The notes beneath the pieces were generated by a model. That model was given only the letters and a program-made list of their open reading frames with translations, ran no database searches and was not told the origin of the DNA. The position numbers and the translations under genes were made by a program. From the NCBI GenBank assembly GCA_027063305.1, contig JAMORY010000015.1:1-55266 (forward strand): 55,266 nucleotides of DNA, read 5' to 3'. Positions 43,111 through 54,919 of the stretch are shown here, one piece after another; within the stretch, counting starts at the first letter, position 1; every line of letters starts with the position of its first letter. This DNA is from Sulfurovum sp. (GTDB lineage: Bacteria > Campylobacterota > Campylobacteria > Campylobacterales > Sulfurovaceae).

Positions 43111-43884
43111 TTACGCATTATCTGAAGCTTTCGCTTCGGTCAGAATGACTGCTTTTCCGTCAACAACTGCAACTTGATGTTCATAGTGTGCCGTACGCAA
43201 CCCGTCTTCACTGACAACCGACCACTCATCCTCAAGCAGTACAGGAGTACCGCTTTTTTGACAGATCATCGGCTCCAGACAGAAGACCATACCGTTCTTG
43301 ATCTTCGGACCTTGATTGGGTTTACCCTCAAGATAGTTCGGAATGTTCGGTTCATCGTGTGGTTTGGTTCCGATACCATGACCACAGTAGTCCCTTAACG
43401 GTACGAAGCCCGCCTTAGTAATATACTGTTCCAAGATCTGAGTCAGCTCTTTAAAGCGCATACCTGGCTTGATCTGTTCGATCGCATGGTACAGTGCCCC
43501 TTTGGAACAGTCGATCAATGCTTGATCGGACTCGGAAATCTTTCCGATCGCCATCGTGATCGCAGCATCACCATAGTAACCGTCAAGTTTCGTTCCGATA
43601 TCCAGACCCAGTATATCGCCTTCTTTGACCACGGTATCGTCAGGAACACCATGAATACAGACCTCATTCAACGAAGTACAGACCGATCCAGTAAATCCAT
43701 AGAGTCCTTTAAATGACGGAACAGCTCCCTGCTCACGAATATAGGACTCGCCCATTGCATCGATCTCTTTAAGTGTCATACCCGGTTGAATGTGGTTTTG
43801 AAGATATTGAAGTGTATTTCCGACGATCTCGCCAGCTGCTTTGAGCTTGGCGATCTCGTTAGGTTTTCTGATAGCAATAGCCAT
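43111..43884 (-). CDS. map: Methionine aminopeptidase type I
   Basis: The protein has 257 residues. The metal ligands are in GLDIGTKLDGYYGDAAIT, the signature YCGHGIGTKPHDEPNIPNY, MVFCLEPMI and the C-terminal EHQVAVVDG. It removes the initiator Met from new proteins, which explains its place in the ribosomal unit. The ATG overlaps the secY stop by one base. Confidence 0.97.
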   Translation of the reverse strand: MAIAIRKPNEIAKLKAAGEIVGNTLQYLQNHIQPGMTLKEIDAMGESYIREQGAVPSFKGLYGFTGSVCTSLNEVCIHGVPDDTVVKEGDILGLDIGTKLDGYYGDAAITMAIGKISESDQALIDCSKGALYHAIEQIKPGMRFKELTQILEQYITKAGFVPLRDYCGHGIGTKPHDEPNIPNYLEGKPNQGPKIKNGMVFCLEPMICQKSGTPVLLEDEWSVVSEDGLRTAHYEHQVAVVDGKAVILTEAKASDNA

Positions 43885-45146
43885 TATAGACCCACGTTAC
43901 CTAAAGTATCGTACTGGTTCATTGTTCGTTGTGCTTCGATCTTTCTCATCGTATCAAGTGCAACTTGCACAATGATCAGTACCGAAACACCACCGAAGTA
44001 GAAACTTGCACCCATACCTGAAATAACTGCGAAAGGTACGGTCGAGATGATCCCTAGATAGATCGCTCCCGATCCTGTTAATCTACTTGCTACCTCGTTC
44101 AAGAACTCTTTTGTGTGCTCGCCGGGTCTTACACCCGGAATAAATCCACCCTGTCTCTTGAGGTTATCCGCAATATCTTTTGCATTGAATGCAATAGATG
44201 CATAGAAGAATGCGAAGAAGATGATCAGGAAGAACGTTACGATATTAAAGATCATTCCCCCCGGTGCCAAAGCATCCGCGATCGCTGTGAGTATCGGGCT
44301 GCTGCTCGCCTGCAACATCGTTAGAGGGAACATCAATACCGCCGATGCGAAGATCGGAGGAATAACACCCGAAAGGTTCACTTTGATCGGAATGTAGTTC
44401 ATCACTCTTTTATTCTGGTTCTGCATGATCGTCTTACGCGAATAGGAGATCGGTACACGTCTCTCTCCCAACTCGACATAGATGATCGTCAAGACAGTGA
44501 TCAACATCACAGCCAAAATACCCAATACTACAAGGAAGTTCATCTCACCTGCATTGACCGCTCTGATAGTATTCCCGATCGCTGAAGGCAATCCGGAGAC
44601 AATACCGGCAAAGATGATCAAAGAGATACCGTTCCCGATCCCTTTTTGAGTGATCTGCTCACCGATCCACATCAACAGCATCGTACCAGTCAACATCGAG
44701 AAGGTTGTCAAGACCGTAAATGTCATCGGATCGATCATTACTGCACTTTGACCGGCACGGCCTGTCATACTTTGGAGTCCCATAGAGACACCGATCGCTT
44801 GAACAACTGTAATAAAGATGGTGAAATAACGAATGATCTGCATATATTTCTGCATACCGTCACGCTCTTTTTTCATTTGACCAAGTGCAGGGAAAGTAGC
44901 AGCAAGAAGTTCCATTACAATCGATGCTGTAATGTAAGGCATAATACCCAGGGAGATGATACTCAAACGAGAAACCGCGTTTCCAGAGAACATATTCATC
45001 ATCCCAAGGGCGTTGTTCGAGTTGCTATCAAAGAACTCTTTGATAACACCCAAATCAACTCCCGGTGTTGGAATGTAGGCTAAAACTCTGTACGCAAAAA
45101 GGAATCCCAATGTAATCAGGATTTTTTGAGTTAAAGCGTTACCCAT
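43884..45146 (-). CDS. secY: Protein translocase subunit SecY
   Basis: The protein has 420 residues and ten membrane segments. The N-terminal family motif LGIMPYITASIVMELL and the SecA-contact loop GERRVPISYSRK are present. So are QGGFIPGVRPGEHTKEFLN and the late RLTGSGAIYLG segment. It forms the Sec channel in the inner membrane. It begins 2 bp after rplO. Confidence 0.97.
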   Translation of the reverse strand: MGNALTQKILITLGFLFAYRVLAYIPTPGVDLGVIKEFFDSNSNNALGMMNMFSGNAVSRLSIISLGIMPYITASIVMELLAATFPALGQMKKERDGMQKYMQIIRYFTIFITVVQAIGVSMGLQSMTGRAGQSAVMIDPMTFTVLTTFSMLTGTMLLMWIGEQITQKGIGNGISLIIFAGIVSGLPSAIGNTIRAVNAGEMNFLVVLGILAVMLITVLTIIYVELGERRVPISYSRKTIMQNQNKRVMNYIPIKVNLSGVIPPIFASAVLMFPLTMLQASSSPILTAIADALAPGGMIFNIVTFFLIIFFAFFYASIAFNAKDIADNLKRQGGFIPGVRPGEHTKEFLNEVASRLTGSGAIYLGIISTVPFAVISGMGASFYFGGVSVLIIVQVALDTMRKIEAQRTMNQYDTLGNVGL

Positions 45147-45148
45147 GA

Positions 45149-45547
45149 TTATTTTCCGCTTGTTGTTACAGCGTCATCTTTGATCTTGCTTGCAAGATCT
45201 TTTGCCGATGCACCGATGAGTTTAACTCTTTTTACGGTTTTTTGTAACTTGTGTACAGACTTGATAGTCTCAAGTGTGATCTCTTCCAACTCGGCAACCG
45301 CTTTGATCTTCTCAACGTTGATCACGTACGGCTTCTCGATCTTAGATGTGAATCCAACTTTAGGAAGTCTCTTTTGAAGTGGCATTTGTCCACCTTCAAA
45401 ACCTCTTTTCTTGCTGTAACCAGATCTTGCTTTTTGACCTTTGTTACCACGTCCAGCTGTCTTACCTGTTCCTGATCCCTGTCCACGACCTACTCTTTTT
45501 CTGTTACGAGTAGATCCTGGTGCAGGTTGTAAATTATGTAGACCCAT
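45149..45547 (-). CDS. rplO: 50S ribosomal protein L15
   Basis: Start ATG 45547 gives [22 protein letters not shown], the normal L15 start. A frame from 45592 would run into rpsE. The product has 132 residues. The Gly/Arg/Lys-rich N-terminal tail [22 protein letters not shown] reaches into 23S rRNA. It directly follows rpsE, where most bacteria have rpmD (L30). Confidence 0.96.
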   Translation of the reverse strand: MGLHNLQPAPGSTRNRKRVGRGQGSGTGKTAGRGNKGQKARSGYSKKRGFEGGQMPLQKRLPKVGFTSKIEKPYVINVEKIKAVAELEEITLETIKSVHKLQKTVKRVKLIGASAKDLASKIKDDAVTTSGK

Positions 45548-45557
45548 ACTGTACCCC

Positions 45558-46016
45558 TTACGCTTTGATTCTGGTAAGTGCCTGGATAGCACATCTTACC
45601 AAGTTATTTGGGTTGTTAGAACCGATAGACTTACAAAGTACATCTTGTACACCTGCAAGCTCTAGTACAGGACGTGCAGCACCACCGGCGATCACACCCG
45701 TACCTTCACTCGCTGGTCTAAGCACGATTCTACTTGCGTTGAATTTGTGCTCGATGTCATGAGCGATGGTTGTTCCTTTGATGTTTACTTTCACAAGGTT
45801 CTTGTGTGCATCATCAACCGCTTTTTTGATCGCATCAGGAACCTCTTTGGCTTTACCAAATCCGTATCCTACTGTACCTTTTTTGTCACCGATCACTACG
45901 AGTGCTGTAAATCTGAATCTTCTACCACCCTTAACAACTTTGGTAACACGACCGATATTAACGATAACTTCTTCGAATTCTTTTTCGATTTCTTCATTAT
46001 GATTATTGTTTTGCAT
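45558..46016 (-). CDS. rpsE: 30S ribosomal protein S5
   Basis: ATG 46016 is preferred over ATG 46019 because AAGGA then has normal spacing. The product has 152 residues. [22 protein letters not shown] and [17 protein letters not shown] are the S5 signatures. The usual C-terminal helix ends in ALTRIKA. S5 takes part in decoding accuracy and mRNA unwinding. The next gene is rplO; L30 is missing. Confidence 0.96.
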   Translation of the reverse strand: MQNNNHNEEIEKEFEEVIVNIGRVTKVVKGGRRFRFTALVVIGDKKGTVGYGFGKAKEVPDAIKKAVDDAHKNLVKVNIKGTTIAHDIEHKFNASRIVLRPASEGTGVIAGGAARPVLELAGVQDVLCKSIGSNNPNNLVRCAIQALTRIKA

Positions 46017-46025
46017 CATGCTTCC

Positions 46026-46382
46026 TTAAAACTTAATTCCGGCTTCTCTAAGACCATCAGCAAATGCTGCAACTACACCGTGGTAAAGGTATCCGTTTCT
46101 GTCAAATACAACAGTCTCAATGTTTTTAGAAGCAAGATTCTTAGCCATCTCAGCAGCTACTTTCTTCACATCTTCTCTATTCGCTTTGAGTCCAAGCTTT
46201 CTACCATCAACAGATGCAAGTGTCACACCTGCATTGTCATCGATCGCTTGTGCATAGAAGTGCTTGTTAGACTTGTAAACAGAGAGTCTTGGAAGCTCTG
46301 CTGTTCCAAAGATCTTACCTCTAACTCTCGCTTTTCTTTGAGCGCGAAGTTTATTTTTTCTTTTTTGAATACTTTTTAACAT
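46026..46382 (-). CDS. rplR: 50S ribosomal protein L18
   Basis: The protein has 118 residues. It begins with a basic tail ([22 protein letters not shown]), then [17 protein letters not shown], and ends [19 protein letters not shown]. It binds 5S rRNA together with L5. It is 10 bp after rplF. Confidence 0.97.
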   Translation of the reverse strand: MLKSIQKRKNKLRAQRKARVRGKIFGTAELPRLSVYKSNKHFYAQAIDDNAGVTLASVDGRKLGLKANREDVKKVAAEMAKNLASKNIETVVFDRNGYLYHGVVAAFADGLREAGIKF

Positions 46383-46392
46383 CTATCGCCCC

Positions 46393-46929
46393 TTACTTAC
46401 CAGCTGCTTTACCAGCTTTTCTGATGATCACTTCATCGGTATACTTCACACCTTTACCTTTATAAGGCTCTGGTGGTCTGAACGCTCTGATCTCTGCAGC
46501 AGCTTGACCAACCGCTTGCTTATCCGTTCCTTTGATCGTGATGATGTTCTTCTCAACAGTGATCTCAAGACCTTCAGGGATCTCAAAGTTGATATCGTGA
46601 GAGAAACCAAGCTGTAGGTTCAATGTTTTACCTTGAACTGCAGCTCTGTAACCGACACCGTTGATCTCAAGAGATTTTGTGAACCCCTTGTCAAGTCCGA
46701 TAATGATATTGTTGAAAAGTGATCTGTATGTTCCCCAGAACGCAGCTGACTGCTTGTCGTCACCTTTTCTGATGAAGACCACTTCGTTCCCGTCGATGTT
46801 CACATCAACACGTCCGTGTGTTTCAAGTCTCTTTTCAAGATTGCCTTTTTTAGCCACGAGAGTCGTACCGTCGAGTGATACTTCAATACCGCTAGCGACA
46901 GTTACTGGTCTTTTTCCTATTCTTGACAT
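46393..46929 (-). CDS. rplF: 50S ribosomal protein L6
   Basis: The protein has 178 residues in two similar domains. It begins [20 protein letters not shown]. The C-terminal signature [24 protein letters not shown] is intact. It lies near the factor-binding site of the 50S subunit. It is 10 bp after rpsH. Confidence 0.97.
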   Translation of the reverse strand: MSRIGKRPVTVASGIEVSLDGTTLVAKKGNLEKRLETHGRVDVNIDGNEVVFIRKGDDKQSAAFWGTYRSLFNNIIIGLDKGFTKSLEINGVGYRAAVQGKTLNLQLGFSHDINFEIPEGLEITVEKNIITIKGTDKQAVGQAAAEIRAFRPPEPYKGKGVKYTDEVIIRKAGKAAGK

Positions 46930-46939
46930 TCTTGTCTCC

Positions 46940-47335
46940 TTACCAAATACTACAGATTACTTCGCCACCGATACCACGCTTGTACGCTTCATCGTTAGCA
47001 AGTACGCCTTGGCTTGTTGAAACAACCAATGTACCGTAACCGTTTTTAAATGTTCTGATCTCATCTTTACCTTGGTGAACACGACGTCCTGGTTTAGAGA
47101 TCTTTTTAATTTCATTGATAACACTTTTTTCATTGTCATCATACTTCAAAACCACTTTGATGGTTTTTTTATTGCCGTCTTCTTTCACTTTATAACTCTC
47201 GAGGTACCCCTTCTCAACGAAGATTTTTACGATCGCCTCGATCATGTTTGAGTGAAGAAGTGTTGTTGTATCCAATCTTCTTTGCGCAGCATTTCTGATA
47301 CGAGTCAGAGAATCTGCAATTATATCTGTCATCAT
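46940..47335 (-). CDS. rpsH: 30S ribosomal protein S8
   Basis: The protein has 131 residues. It begins [20 protein letters not shown] and has the C-terminal signature [31 protein letters not shown]. It binds the central domain of 16S rRNA and is the usual repressor of the spc operon. It is 13 bp after rpsN. Confidence 0.97.
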   Translation of the reverse strand: MMTDIIADSLTRIRNAAQRRLDTTTLLHSNMIEAIVKIFVEKGYLESYKVKEDGNKKTIKVVLKYDDNEKSVINEIKKISKPGRRVHQGKDEIRTFKNGYGTLVVSTSQGVLANDEAYKRGIGGEVICSIW

Positions 47336-47348
47336 CTTTTACTTCTCC

Positions 47349-47534
47349 TTACCAGCTTGCTTTACGCATACCAGGAATAAGACCTTCATTGGCCATTTTT
47401 CTCAAACACACACGGCAAAGACCGAAATCTCTATAGACAGAGTGCGGTCTACCACAAATGTTACATCTTGTATACGCCTGAACTGCGAACTTAGGTTTTC
47501 TCTTCTGCTTTGCAATCATCGATTTCTTAGCCAT
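47349..47534 (-). CDS. rpsN: 30S ribosomal protein S14 (zinc form)
   Basis: The protein has 61 residues, the short type. Two Cys pairs (CNICG and CRVC) bind zinc, and [20 protein letters not shown] is the S14 signature. The start overlaps the rplE stop by one base. Confidence 0.97.
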   Translation of the reverse strand: MAKKSMIAKQKRKPKFAVQAYTRCNICGRPHSVYRDFGLCRVCLRKMANEGLIPGMRKASW

Positions 47535-48079
47535 TAGTTTCTCCCTTTAGCGAAAGGCATACCAAGCTTCTCTAAAAGCGTGAATGCTTCTTTATCATCT
47601 TCCGTATTGGTTACGATAGTGATGTTCATACCGTGTGTTTTGATAATGTTGTCAAACTCAACTTCAGGGAACATCAACTGCTCTTGAAGACCGAAGTTGT
47701 AGTTACCACGACCGTCAAAACCTTTTCTAGGTACACCTCTAAAGTCTTTTACTCTTGGAAGTGCGATAGAAACAAGTTTATCAAAGAAGTTGTACATATT
47801 CTCGCCTCTAAGTGTCACTCTGATACCAGAAGGTGCACCCTCTCTCGCTTTAAATCCTGCAACGGATTTCTTTGCATTGACAATCACTGCCTTTTGACCG
47901 GCGATTAGAGAGATCGTATCTGCCATGTTTGCGATGAGCTTGGAATCTCTTCCCTCTTCACCGGCACCTACAGAGATAACGATCTTTTCAAGCTTCGGTG
48001 TCTGCATCGGGTTTTTGATCCCGCACTCTTCTCTTAGTGCAGGCACGATGTCATTGTACTTTTGCTTCATTCTACTCAT
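47534..48079 (-). CDS. rplE: 50S ribosomal protein L5
   Basis: The protein has 181 residues. [17 protein letters not shown] is the N-terminal signature. [24 protein letters not shown] and the C-terminal [20 protein letters not shown] follow. It binds 5S rRNA and contacts P-site tRNA. It is 4 bp after rplX. Confidence 0.97.
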   Translation of the reverse strand: MSRMKQKYNDIVPALREECGIKNPMQTPKLEKIVISVGAGEEGRDSKLIANMADTISLIAGQKAVIVNAKKSVAGFKAREGAPSGIRVTLRGENMYNFFDKLVSIALPRVKDFRGVPRKGFDGRGNYNFGLQEQLMFPEVEFDNIIKTHGMNITIVTNTEDDKEAFTLLEKLGMPFAKGRN

Positions 48080-48083
48080 AGGA

Positions 48084-48317
48084 TTAACCCTCTACTTTTT
48101 TTACATTTGAGATGTGGATAGGCATCTCTTTGTTGACAAATCCACCCTCTTTATTCTGCTCGCTCGGTTTAACGGCTTTTTTAGCCATTTTACAACCAGC
48201 AACGATCACTGCATCTTTTTTAGTAAGTACTTGAAGAACCTCTCCTGTCTTACCTTTGTCATCACCAGCGATGATCATGACTTGATCACCCTTTTTGATC
48301 TTGAATTTCTTCGCCAT
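48084..48317 (-). CDS. rplX: 50S ribosomal protein L24
   Basis: ATG 48317 overlaps the rplN stop (TAATG), with GGAGGT six bases upstream. An ATG at 48323 has no room for a ribosome-binding site. The product has 77 residues. It carries the KOW motif in [23 protein letters not shown]. It is shorter than the ~103 residues of E. coli L24, as is usual in this phylum. Confidence 0.95.
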   Translation of the reverse strand: MAKKFKIKKGDQVMIIAGDDKGKTGEVLQVLTKKDAVIVAGCKMAKKAVKPSEQNKEGGFVNKEMPIHISNVKKVEG

Positions 48318-48685
48318 TACCATACCTCCGGTGCAAGTGATACAATTTTCATGAACCCTGCATATCTTGTTTCACGACTTACAGGTCCGAAGATACGTGT
48401 ACCGATCGGCTCTTTTTTGTCGTCGATGATTACTGCTGCGTTATCGTCGAATCTGATAAGTGAACCGTTCTCTCTTTGGATCTCTTTCTTTGTTCTAACG
48501 ACAACCGCTTTTACAACTTTACCTTTTTTAACTCTTCCTGTAGGAAGGGCTTTCTTAACAGAAGCAACGATCACGTCACCTACAGAAGCGTATCTTCTTT
48601 TTGATCCGCCAAGGACCTTGATACACATGATCTCTTTCGCACCGGAGTTATCCGCAACGTTTAGTCTAGTAAATCCCTGGATCAT
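48317..48685 (-). CDS. rplN: 50S ribosomal protein L14
   Basis: The protein has 122 residues. It begins [27 protein letters not shown] and carries the signature [26 protein letters not shown]. It forms an intersubunit bridge. It overlaps both neighbours by one base. Confidence 0.97.
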   Translation of the reverse strand: MIQGFTRLNVADNSGAKEIMCIKVLGGSKRRYASVGDVIVASVKKALPTGRVKKGKVVKAVVVRTKKEIQRENGSLIRFDDNAAVIIDDKKEPIGTRIFGPVSRETRYAGFMKIVSLAPEVW

Positions 48686-48933
48686 TACACTTCTCCTCTC
48701 TTCACGATCTCAAGAAGTCTGAAGCTTTTTGTTTTAGAAAGTGGTCTACACTCGATCGCTGTGATCGTATCTCCAACATTTACATCGTTCTTCTCATCGT
48801 GAACAAGATATTTTTTAAATCTTTTTACTGTCTTGTGATATCTTGGGTGGAGAACACGTCTCTCAACCAATACGGTTGCAGTCTTGTCTCCAGCCTTTTT
48901 AATCACAGTACCTGTTATTTGTCTTTTTGGCAT
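48685..48933 (-). CDS. rpsQ: 30S ribosomal protein S17
   Basis: The protein has 82 residues. [23 protein letters not shown] opens the OB fold. [25 protein letters not shown] is the family signature. It is a primary 16S rRNA binder. It is 10 bp after rpmC. Confidence 0.97.
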   Translation of the reverse strand: MPKRQITGTVIKKAGDKTATVLVERRVLHPRYHKTVKRFKKYLVHDEKNDVNVGDTITAIECRPLSKTKSFRLLEIVKRGEV

Positions 48934-48943
48934 AGATGACCCC

Positions 48944-49135
48944 TTACTTCGATCTCACAGCTGTGAGTGCTGTTTGGATTCTAGCGATATCTTTCTTCGC
49001 TGTTCTCAACTCTGAAGTGTTCGTAAGCTGCATAGTTTTTAGCTTTGCATTCAGTGTGAACAGTTCAAGTTTTTTCTCTTTGAGCATCTCAAGCAATTCT
49101 GCTTCGCTCTTCTCTTTCAAATCAATATATTTCAT
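48944..49135 (-). CDS. rpmC: 50S ribosomal protein L29
   Basis: The protein has 63 residues forming two long helices. [25 protein letters not shown] and [12 protein letters not shown] are the L29 segments. It lies at the exit of the peptide tunnel. Its start is 14 bp inside rplP. Confidence 0.96.
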   Translation of the reverse strand: MKYIDLKEKSEAELLEMLKEKKLELFTLNAKLKTMQLTNTSELRTAKKDIARIQTALTAVRSK

Positions 49136-49547
49136 TACTGTCCTTTGAAGTGATGATTTTACACTTGAATGGTAGCTTATGGATCGCTAGTGTCAACGCT
49201 TCTCTTGCAAGAGACTCTTCAACACCTGCCATTTCGAAAATGATACGACCTGGCTTGATATTCATAACCCACTTATCAACAGCACCCTTACCTTTACCCA
49301 TTCTGGTTTCAAGAGGCTTCGCAGTAAGAGGCTTATCAGGGAATACACGGATCCATGTCTTACCTGTTCTACTGATTCTTCTTGTCATCGTAATACGCGC
49401 TGCTTCGATCTGACGAGAATCGATTCTTCCAGCCTCTACCGCTTTGATCGCGATATCACCGAACTCGATCTTGTTACCTCTGAAAGATTTACCGCGGTTA
49501 CGACCTTTTTGTTGCTTTCTCCACTTGGTTCTTTTAGGCATCAACAT
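49122..49547 (-). CDS. rplP: 50S ribosomal protein L16
   Basis: The protein has 141 residues. It begins [43 protein letters not shown] and [13 protein letters not shown] are signatures. It shapes the A-site tRNA pocket. GAGGTG lies 7 bases before ATG 49547. Confidence 0.97.
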   Translation of the reverse strand: MLMPKRTKWRKQQKGRNRGKSFRGNKIEFGDIAIKAVEAGRIDSRQIEAARITMTRRISRTGKTWIRVFPDKPLTAKPLETRMGKGKGAVDKWVMNIKPGRIIFEMAGVEESLAREALTLAIHKLPFKCKIITSKDSNEIY

Positions 49548-49549
49548 GG

Positions 49550-50248
49550 TTATTCACCTCTCTTTCTTGGTGCTCTACGACCACCTTTTTTCTCTTCTTT
49601 AGGCTCTTGTTGAATTCCTTTTGCAAGAACTTCACCTTTGAAAATCCATACTTTGATCCCAATGATCCCGTATGTTGTATGTGCTTCAGCAAATCCATAA
49701 TCGATCTTTGCTCTTAGTGTATGAAGCGGAACACGTCCCTCAAGGTACCACTCGGTTCTTGCCATTTCAGCACCACCAAGTCTTCCTGAAACAGAGATCT
49801 TGATCCCTTTTGCACCTGATTTCAATGCACCCTGGATCACTTTTTTCATCGCACGTCTGAAAGCAACACGTCTTTCAAGTTGAGTAGCAACGTTCTCAGC
49901 TGCAAGTTGTGCAGATGCTTGTGGACGCTTCTCTTCTTTGATGTTGATCGCAACGTCTTTTCCAAGCATTTTTGTCAATGTTGCTTTCAACTTCTCAATA
50001 TCAGCACCTTTTTTACCGATAATAATACCAGGACGTGCAGTTACAATATTGATTCTAAGTTTTTTCACTGTTCTTTCAATGATGATGTTCGATACACCAG
50101 CATAGAAAAGCTCTTTTTTCAAGAACTTTCTGATCTTATAATCTTCAGCGATAAAATCAGCAGCTCTTGTTTTAGCAGGGAACCATCTTGACTCCCAGTT
50201 TCTGTTGATCCCTAGTCTAAGACCTATCGGATTGACTTTTTGACCCAT
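49550..50248 (-). CDS. rpsC: 30S ribosomal protein S3
   Basis: Start ATG 50248 gives [20 protein letters not shown]; a longer frame from 50293 overlaps rplV. The product has 232 residues. The KH domain has [18 protein letters not shown]. The C-terminal domain has [31 protein letters not shown]. The end is a Lys/Arg/Glu-rich tail. It sits at the mRNA entry site. Confidence 0.97.
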   Translation of the reverse strand: MGQKVNPIGLRLGINRNWESRWFPAKTRAADFIAEDYKIRKFLKKELFYAGVSNIIIERTVKKLRINIVTARPGIIIGKKGADIEKLKATLTKMLGKDVAINIKEEKRPQASAQLAAENVATQLERRVAFRRAMKKVIQGALKSGAKGIKISVSGRLGGAEMARTEWYLEGRVPLHTLRAKIDYGFAEAHTTYGIIGIKVWIFKGEVLAKGIQQEPKEEKKGGRRAPRKRGE

Positions 50249-50249
50249 A

Positions 50250-50588
50250 TTATGCGTCCTCCCCATCTTTTTTCGCCGGAGCAACTTCCACAAGGATGTG
50301 TGCTGTTGGTTTAATGATTCTAGACGCAGTACCTCTTGCTCTCGGTCTCCATCTCTTCATTACTGCCGCTTTATCCACTCTACAAGAAGTGATCTCTACC
50401 TCTTCAGGTTCATAATCACCGTTTGCTACTGCAGACGCGATCACTTTAGAGATGATACCTGCCGCTTTGTTTGGCATGAACTCCAAAGATGCCAATGCAA
50501 GCTCCGCATTCATTCCCTGTACTTCTCTAGCGATCAATCTCGCCTTTGTAGGTGATACTCTTACGAATTTCAATAGTGCTCTACTCAT
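50250..50588 (-). CDS. rplV: 50S ribosomal protein L22
   Basis: The protein has 112 residues. [20 protein letters not shown] is the N-terminal region. The tunnel loop and C-terminal signature are in [24 protein letters not shown]. Its loop lines the peptide exit tunnel. Confidence 0.97.
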   Translation of the reverse strand: MSRALLKFVRVSPTKARLIAREVQGMNAELALASLEFMPNKAAGIISKVIASAVANGDYEPEEVEITSCRVDKAAVMKRWRPRARGTASRIIKPTAHILVEVAPAKKDGEDA

Positions 50589-50589
50589 C

Positions 50590-50868
50590 TTAACCTACCT
50601 TCTTCTGAACAGAACCTTTGTGGCCCTTAAATGTTCTTGTCGGTGCAAATTCACCGAGTTTGTATCCTACATGGTTCTCAGTGATGAAAACAGGTACGAA
50701 CTGTCTTCCGTTGTGTACGTTGATCGTCAAACCGATGAACTCAGGGAAGATCACAGATCTTCTTGACCAAGTTTTGATCGGTTTGTTAGAACCCTCTTCT
50801 TTTGCTTTAAGCACTTTTTTCATTAGGTGACCATCGATGAATGGACCTTTTTTTAACGATCTTGCCAT
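50590..50868 (-). CDS. rpsS: 30S ribosomal protein S19
   Basis: The protein has 92 residues. [20 protein letters not shown] opens it, and [24 protein letters not shown] and [18 protein letters not shown] are signatures. It is in the head of the 30S subunit with S13. It is 11 bp after rplB. Confidence 0.97.
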   Translation of the reverse strand: MARSLKKGPFIDGHLMKKVLKAKEEGSNKPIKTWSRRSVIFPEFIGLTINVHNGRQFVPVFITENHVGYKLGEFAPTRTFKGHKGSVQKKVG

Positions 50869-50879
50869 ATCTCAGCCCC

Positions 50880-51707
50880 TTACTTTTTTCTCTTACTAAT
50901 GATAAGTTTATCACTAGCTTTTTTCTTACGAGTCTTATACCCTTTCGTTGGCATACCCCAAGGAGATACCGGGTGACGACCAGAGTTCGTTTTACCTTCA
51001 CCACCACCGTGAGGGTGATCGATCGGGTTCATTGCAGAACCACGTGTCTGTGGTCTAATACCAAGGTGTCTGCTTCTACCTGCTTTACCGATAACGATGT
51101 TAGAGAAGTCTTCGTTCCCTACTGTACCGATCGTTGCAAGACACTCACCAAGGATGTATCTCATCTCACCAGATGGAAGTCTAAGTGAAACGTATTTACC
51201 GTCTCTACCCATGATCTGAGCATAACCACCGGCAGATCTAGCGATCTGACCACCGTGACCAGGGCTCATTTCAATGTTGTGTACCAATGTACCAACTGGG
51301 ATGTTCTTAAGCTTCATCGCATTACCGGTCTTGATATCAAGTCCAGCTTCCGCGGCCATGATCTTATCACCGACGTTCAAACCTTTTGGTTGAAGGATAT
51401 ATCTTCTGTCACCGTCTGTATATTTTACAAGACAGATTCTACAGTTTCTGTACGGATCGTACTCAACAGTTGCAACTGTACCTTCAACACCGAATTTATT
51501 TCTTTTAAAGTCAATGATTCTGTATAGTTTTTTTGCACCTGCTTCTCTGTGACGAGAAGTGATTCTACCGTTACTGTTTCTACCTGCAGATCTTGGAAGA
51601 TTCTTAAGTAGGGCTCTAACACTTGCTTTAGCAGTGATGTCACCGCTGTCAAGGTTAGTCATATAACGACGTGAAGGTGTGGTTGGTTTATATGTTTTAA
51701 TTGCCAT
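50880..51707 (-). CDS. rplB: 50S ribosomal protein L2
   Basis: The protein has 275 residues. [24 protein letters not shown] is in the N-terminal half, and [19 protein letters not shown] contains the conserved His needed at the peptidyl-transferase region. The basic tail ends in ISKRKK. It is 9 bp after rplW. Confidence 0.97.
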   Translation of the reverse strand: MAIKTYKPTTPSRRYMTNLDSGDITAKASVRALLKNLPRSAGRNSNGRITSRHREAGAKKLYRIIDFKRNKFGVEGTVATVEYDPYRNCRICLVKYTDGDRRYILQPKGLNVGDKIMAAEAGLDIKTGNAMKLKNIPVGTLVHNIEMSPGHGGQIARSAGGYAQIMGRDGKYVSLRLPSGEMRYILGECLATIGTVGNEDFSNIVIGKAGRSRHLGIRPQTRGSAMNPIDHPHGGGEGKTNSGRHPVSPWGMPTKGYKTRKKKASDKLIISKRKK

Positions 51708-51716
51708 CTTCTATCC

Positions 51717-51998
51717 TTATACCGCTAAGCTTTCGATTTTCGCATCTTCAGGAAGCTTGACGTAGAACTTTTTCGTATCCGGTCTTTTCCCTTCAACACC
51801 CTTAAATCTTTTCACTTTTCCGTTTACTCTCATAGAGTTTACTCTCAGTGGCGTGATCCCAAAGAACTCTTTAAAGACCTCTTTAAGACCATTTTTAGTC
51901 ATTCTTGGAGTTGTTTGAACTACGATGACACCCTCTTCTTGAAGAGCCAAACTCTTCTCTGTATACATAATGGATTTAATATCTGTAATATCTGCCAT
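51717..51998 (-). CDS. rplW: 50S ribosomal protein L23
   Basis: The protein has 93 residues. [20 protein letters not shown] and [25 protein letters not shown] are recognisable L23 segments, the latter in the order of the family. It is the docking site of trigger factor and SRP at the tunnel exit. It begins 1 bp after rplD. Confidence 0.95.
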   Translation of the reverse strand: MADITDIKSIMYTEKSLALQEEGVIVVQTTPRMTKNGLKEVFKEFFGITPLRVNSMRVNGKVKRFKGVEGKRPDTKKFYVKLPEDAKIESLAV

Positions 51999-51999
51999 C

Positions 52000-52593
52000 T
52001 TAAGCCTCTTTAGTCAATTTATCAAATACGGCTTTTTCGATCACTACAGAGTGATATGCCGCAGCAAGGTATGCATTAAGCTCGTTTGCTTCGATCAGAT
52101 ATGCATTCTGAAGGTTTCTGAATGCCAAAAATGTCTTATCGTCGATCATCTCTTTAACAACCAAAACATCTCTCTGGTTCAAAGAGTTCACGAAAGATAC
52201 TGCATCTTTTGTCTTTCCAGACTCGATTACAACGCTATCTACAACGAAAAGCGCTTCATTTGCAGCTTTTTCCGCCAATGCGTGGTAAAGTGCAAGTTTC
52301 TTCTGCTTTTTATTGACTTTTTGGTCATAGTTCTTGTTTGTACTAGGTCCAAACGCTACACCACCACCAACAAAGTGAGGTGCTCTGATAGAACCTTGTC
52401 TCGCACGACCGCCACCTTTTTGTGCAAATGGTTTTTTACCACCACCGCTTACAGCCGATCTGTTCTTTGTCTGTGCAGTATTTGCTCTAAGTCCTGCCGC
52501 ATACGCTTTACAGTAAAGGTAAAGGTTGTGCGGGTGTACTTCCAAGAACTTCTGAGGAAGATCTGTTGTTTTAATAGTTGTTACATTGCTCAT
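52000..52593 (-). CDS. rplD: 50S ribosomal protein L4
   Basis: The protein has 197 residues. [36 protein letters not shown] forms, in its parts, the extended loop that lines the exit tunnel and the family signature. The C-terminal half has [23 protein letters not shown]. In many bacteria L4 represses the S10 operon. It overlaps rplC by 4 bp. Confidence 0.96.
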   Translation of the reverse strand: MSNVTTIKTTDLPQKFLEVHPHNLYLYCKAYAAGLRANTAQTKNRSAVSGGGKKPFAQKGGGRARQGSIRAPHFVGGGVAFGPSTNKNYDQKVNKKQKKLALYHALAEKAANEALFVVDSVVIESGKTKDAVSFVNSLNQRDVLVVKEMIDDKTFLAFRNLQNAYLIEANELNAYLAAAYHSVVIEKAVFDKLTKEA

Positions 52594-53171
52594 TTAACGA
52601 TCCTTACCAATCCTCTGGCACCGTTATGTCCAGGAATTGAACCTTTTAATACTAGGATGCCGTTCTCAGCATCGAATGAAATCACTTCATTTTTTACTGT
52701 TACTTTGGTATTTCCGTACTGTCCAGGCATTTTCTTACCTTTTTGTACACGACCTGGCCACTCAGCATTACCGATAGAACCGATACGTCTACCGAATCTG
52801 TGCCCGTGAGACCCTGGTCCACCACCGAAACCGTGACGCTTCATACCACCTTGGAAACCTCTACCTTTGGTGTTCAAAGATGTCTTTACCACAGCTGCTT
52901 CAGCCAATGGTGCTGCATCAAGATCACCTGCTTCGGTACCTTCAGCAACTTCGATCGTCATAAACTTGTTGAACTCTTTGGAGATCCCATACTTTGTTTG
53001 CTGACCTTCGATCGCTTTGTTGATCTTTTTAGACGAGTTGTACGCAACAAGTGCTTTTCCGTCTTCTCTTACTTCACACACTTTCGTATCAACGACTTTG
53101 AGAAGTGTAACAGGAACACTTGGTACGTCGACTGTTCTGCTCATACCAATTTTTTCTACGATAAATTCCAT
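52590..53171 (-). CDS. rplC: 50S ribosomal protein L3
   Basis: The protein has 193 residues. It begins [14 protein letters not shown]. The signature is in [26 protein letters not shown], near the peptidyl-transferase centre, followed by [16 protein letters not shown]. It is 9 bp after rpsJ. Confidence 0.97.
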   Translation of the reverse strand: MEFIVEKIGMSRTVDVPSVPVTLLKVVDTKVCEVREDGKALVAYNSSKKINKAIEGQQTKYGISKEFNKFMTIEVAEGTEAGDLDAAPLAEAAVVKTSLNTKGRGFQGGMKRHGFGGGPGSHGHRFGRRIGSIGNAEWPGRVQKGKKMPGQYGNTKVTVKNEVISFDAENGILVLKGSIPGHNGARGLVRIVK

Positions 53172-53180
53172 TTTCTACTC

Positions 53181-53492
53181 CTACTTGTCCATCGATCTGA
53201 TCTCAACTTCGATCTCAGGTGCAAGATCCAACTTCATAAGTGAATCGATAGTATCTGAGGTCGCCGAAACGATGTCGATCATTCTTGCGTGAATTCTGAT
53301 CTCGAATTGCTCGCGAGAGTCTTTGTTCACGTGCGGTGATTTAAGTACGGTATAACGCTTGATCTTAGTTGGCATTGGGATAGGCCCTCTAATCTCAGCA
53401 CCTGTACGCTTGACTGCATCTACGATAGCAGCAACTGATCTGTCTAGAACACGGTGATCATAAGCTTTAAGCTTCAATCTGATTTTTTCCAT
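53181..53492 (-). CDS. rpsJ: 30S ribosomal protein S10
   Basis: The protein has 103 residues. [24 protein letters not shown] opens it, and [30 protein letters not shown] holds the signature. It is also the NusE antitermination factor. It is the first gene of the super-operon, with a strong promoter 90 bp upstream. Confidence 0.97.
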   Translation of the reverse strand: MEKIRLKLKAYDHRVLDRSVAAIVDAVKRTGAEIRGPIPMPTKIKRYTVLKSPHVNKDSREQFEIRIHARMIDIVSATSDTIDSLMKLDLAPEIEVEIRSMDK

Positions 53493-53582
53493 TGTTACCC
53501 TTTAAAGAACTCGTTAGCATAGCAAAGCTACGGTGCCTAAACACAGGACATAATGCCCCCTAACATAAATTTAGGAACGCGA

Positions 53583-53611
53583 ATTATATCCAAACTTTTG
53601 CAAAGGTGCAA
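53583..53611 (-). promoter_or_regulatory. Promoter of the ribosomal super-operon
   Basis: On the minus strand TTGCAC (53611-53606), a 17-base spacer and TATAAT (53588-53583) make the best sigma-70-type promoter in the window. The start would be near 53576, leaving a leader of about 83 nt before rpsJ. Confidence 0.75.
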
Positions 53612-53683
53612 TACTTTTTACATGATATACGCTACAATATGAAAATTTATTTCCTTGTAAAAAGGAAACTTTAGGAGTTTATT

Positions 53684-54803
<1,120 letters not shown>

Positions 54804-54907
54804 AGGTGACACTGTTTGTTTGATATCAACCTTAAATTATAAAAGCTTTTCGCAGAAAAGCCTACCGAAACTATTCATTCAGAACGAAGCTATAAGCTTT
54901 ACTCTGC

Positions 54908-54913
54908 TATAAT
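54908..54913 (+). promoter_or_regulatory. -10 box of the SRP RNA gene
   Basis: TATAAT lies 7 bases before the predicted 5' end of the SRP RNA. No clear -35 box is seen. Confidence 0.55.
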
Positions 54914-54919
54914 TCTCCC

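Noticed and set aside
54843-54861. Hairpin GCTTTTC/GAAAAGC before the SRP RNA
   Set aside because: It looks like a terminator only on the minus strand, where no gene in the window needs one; too weak to list.
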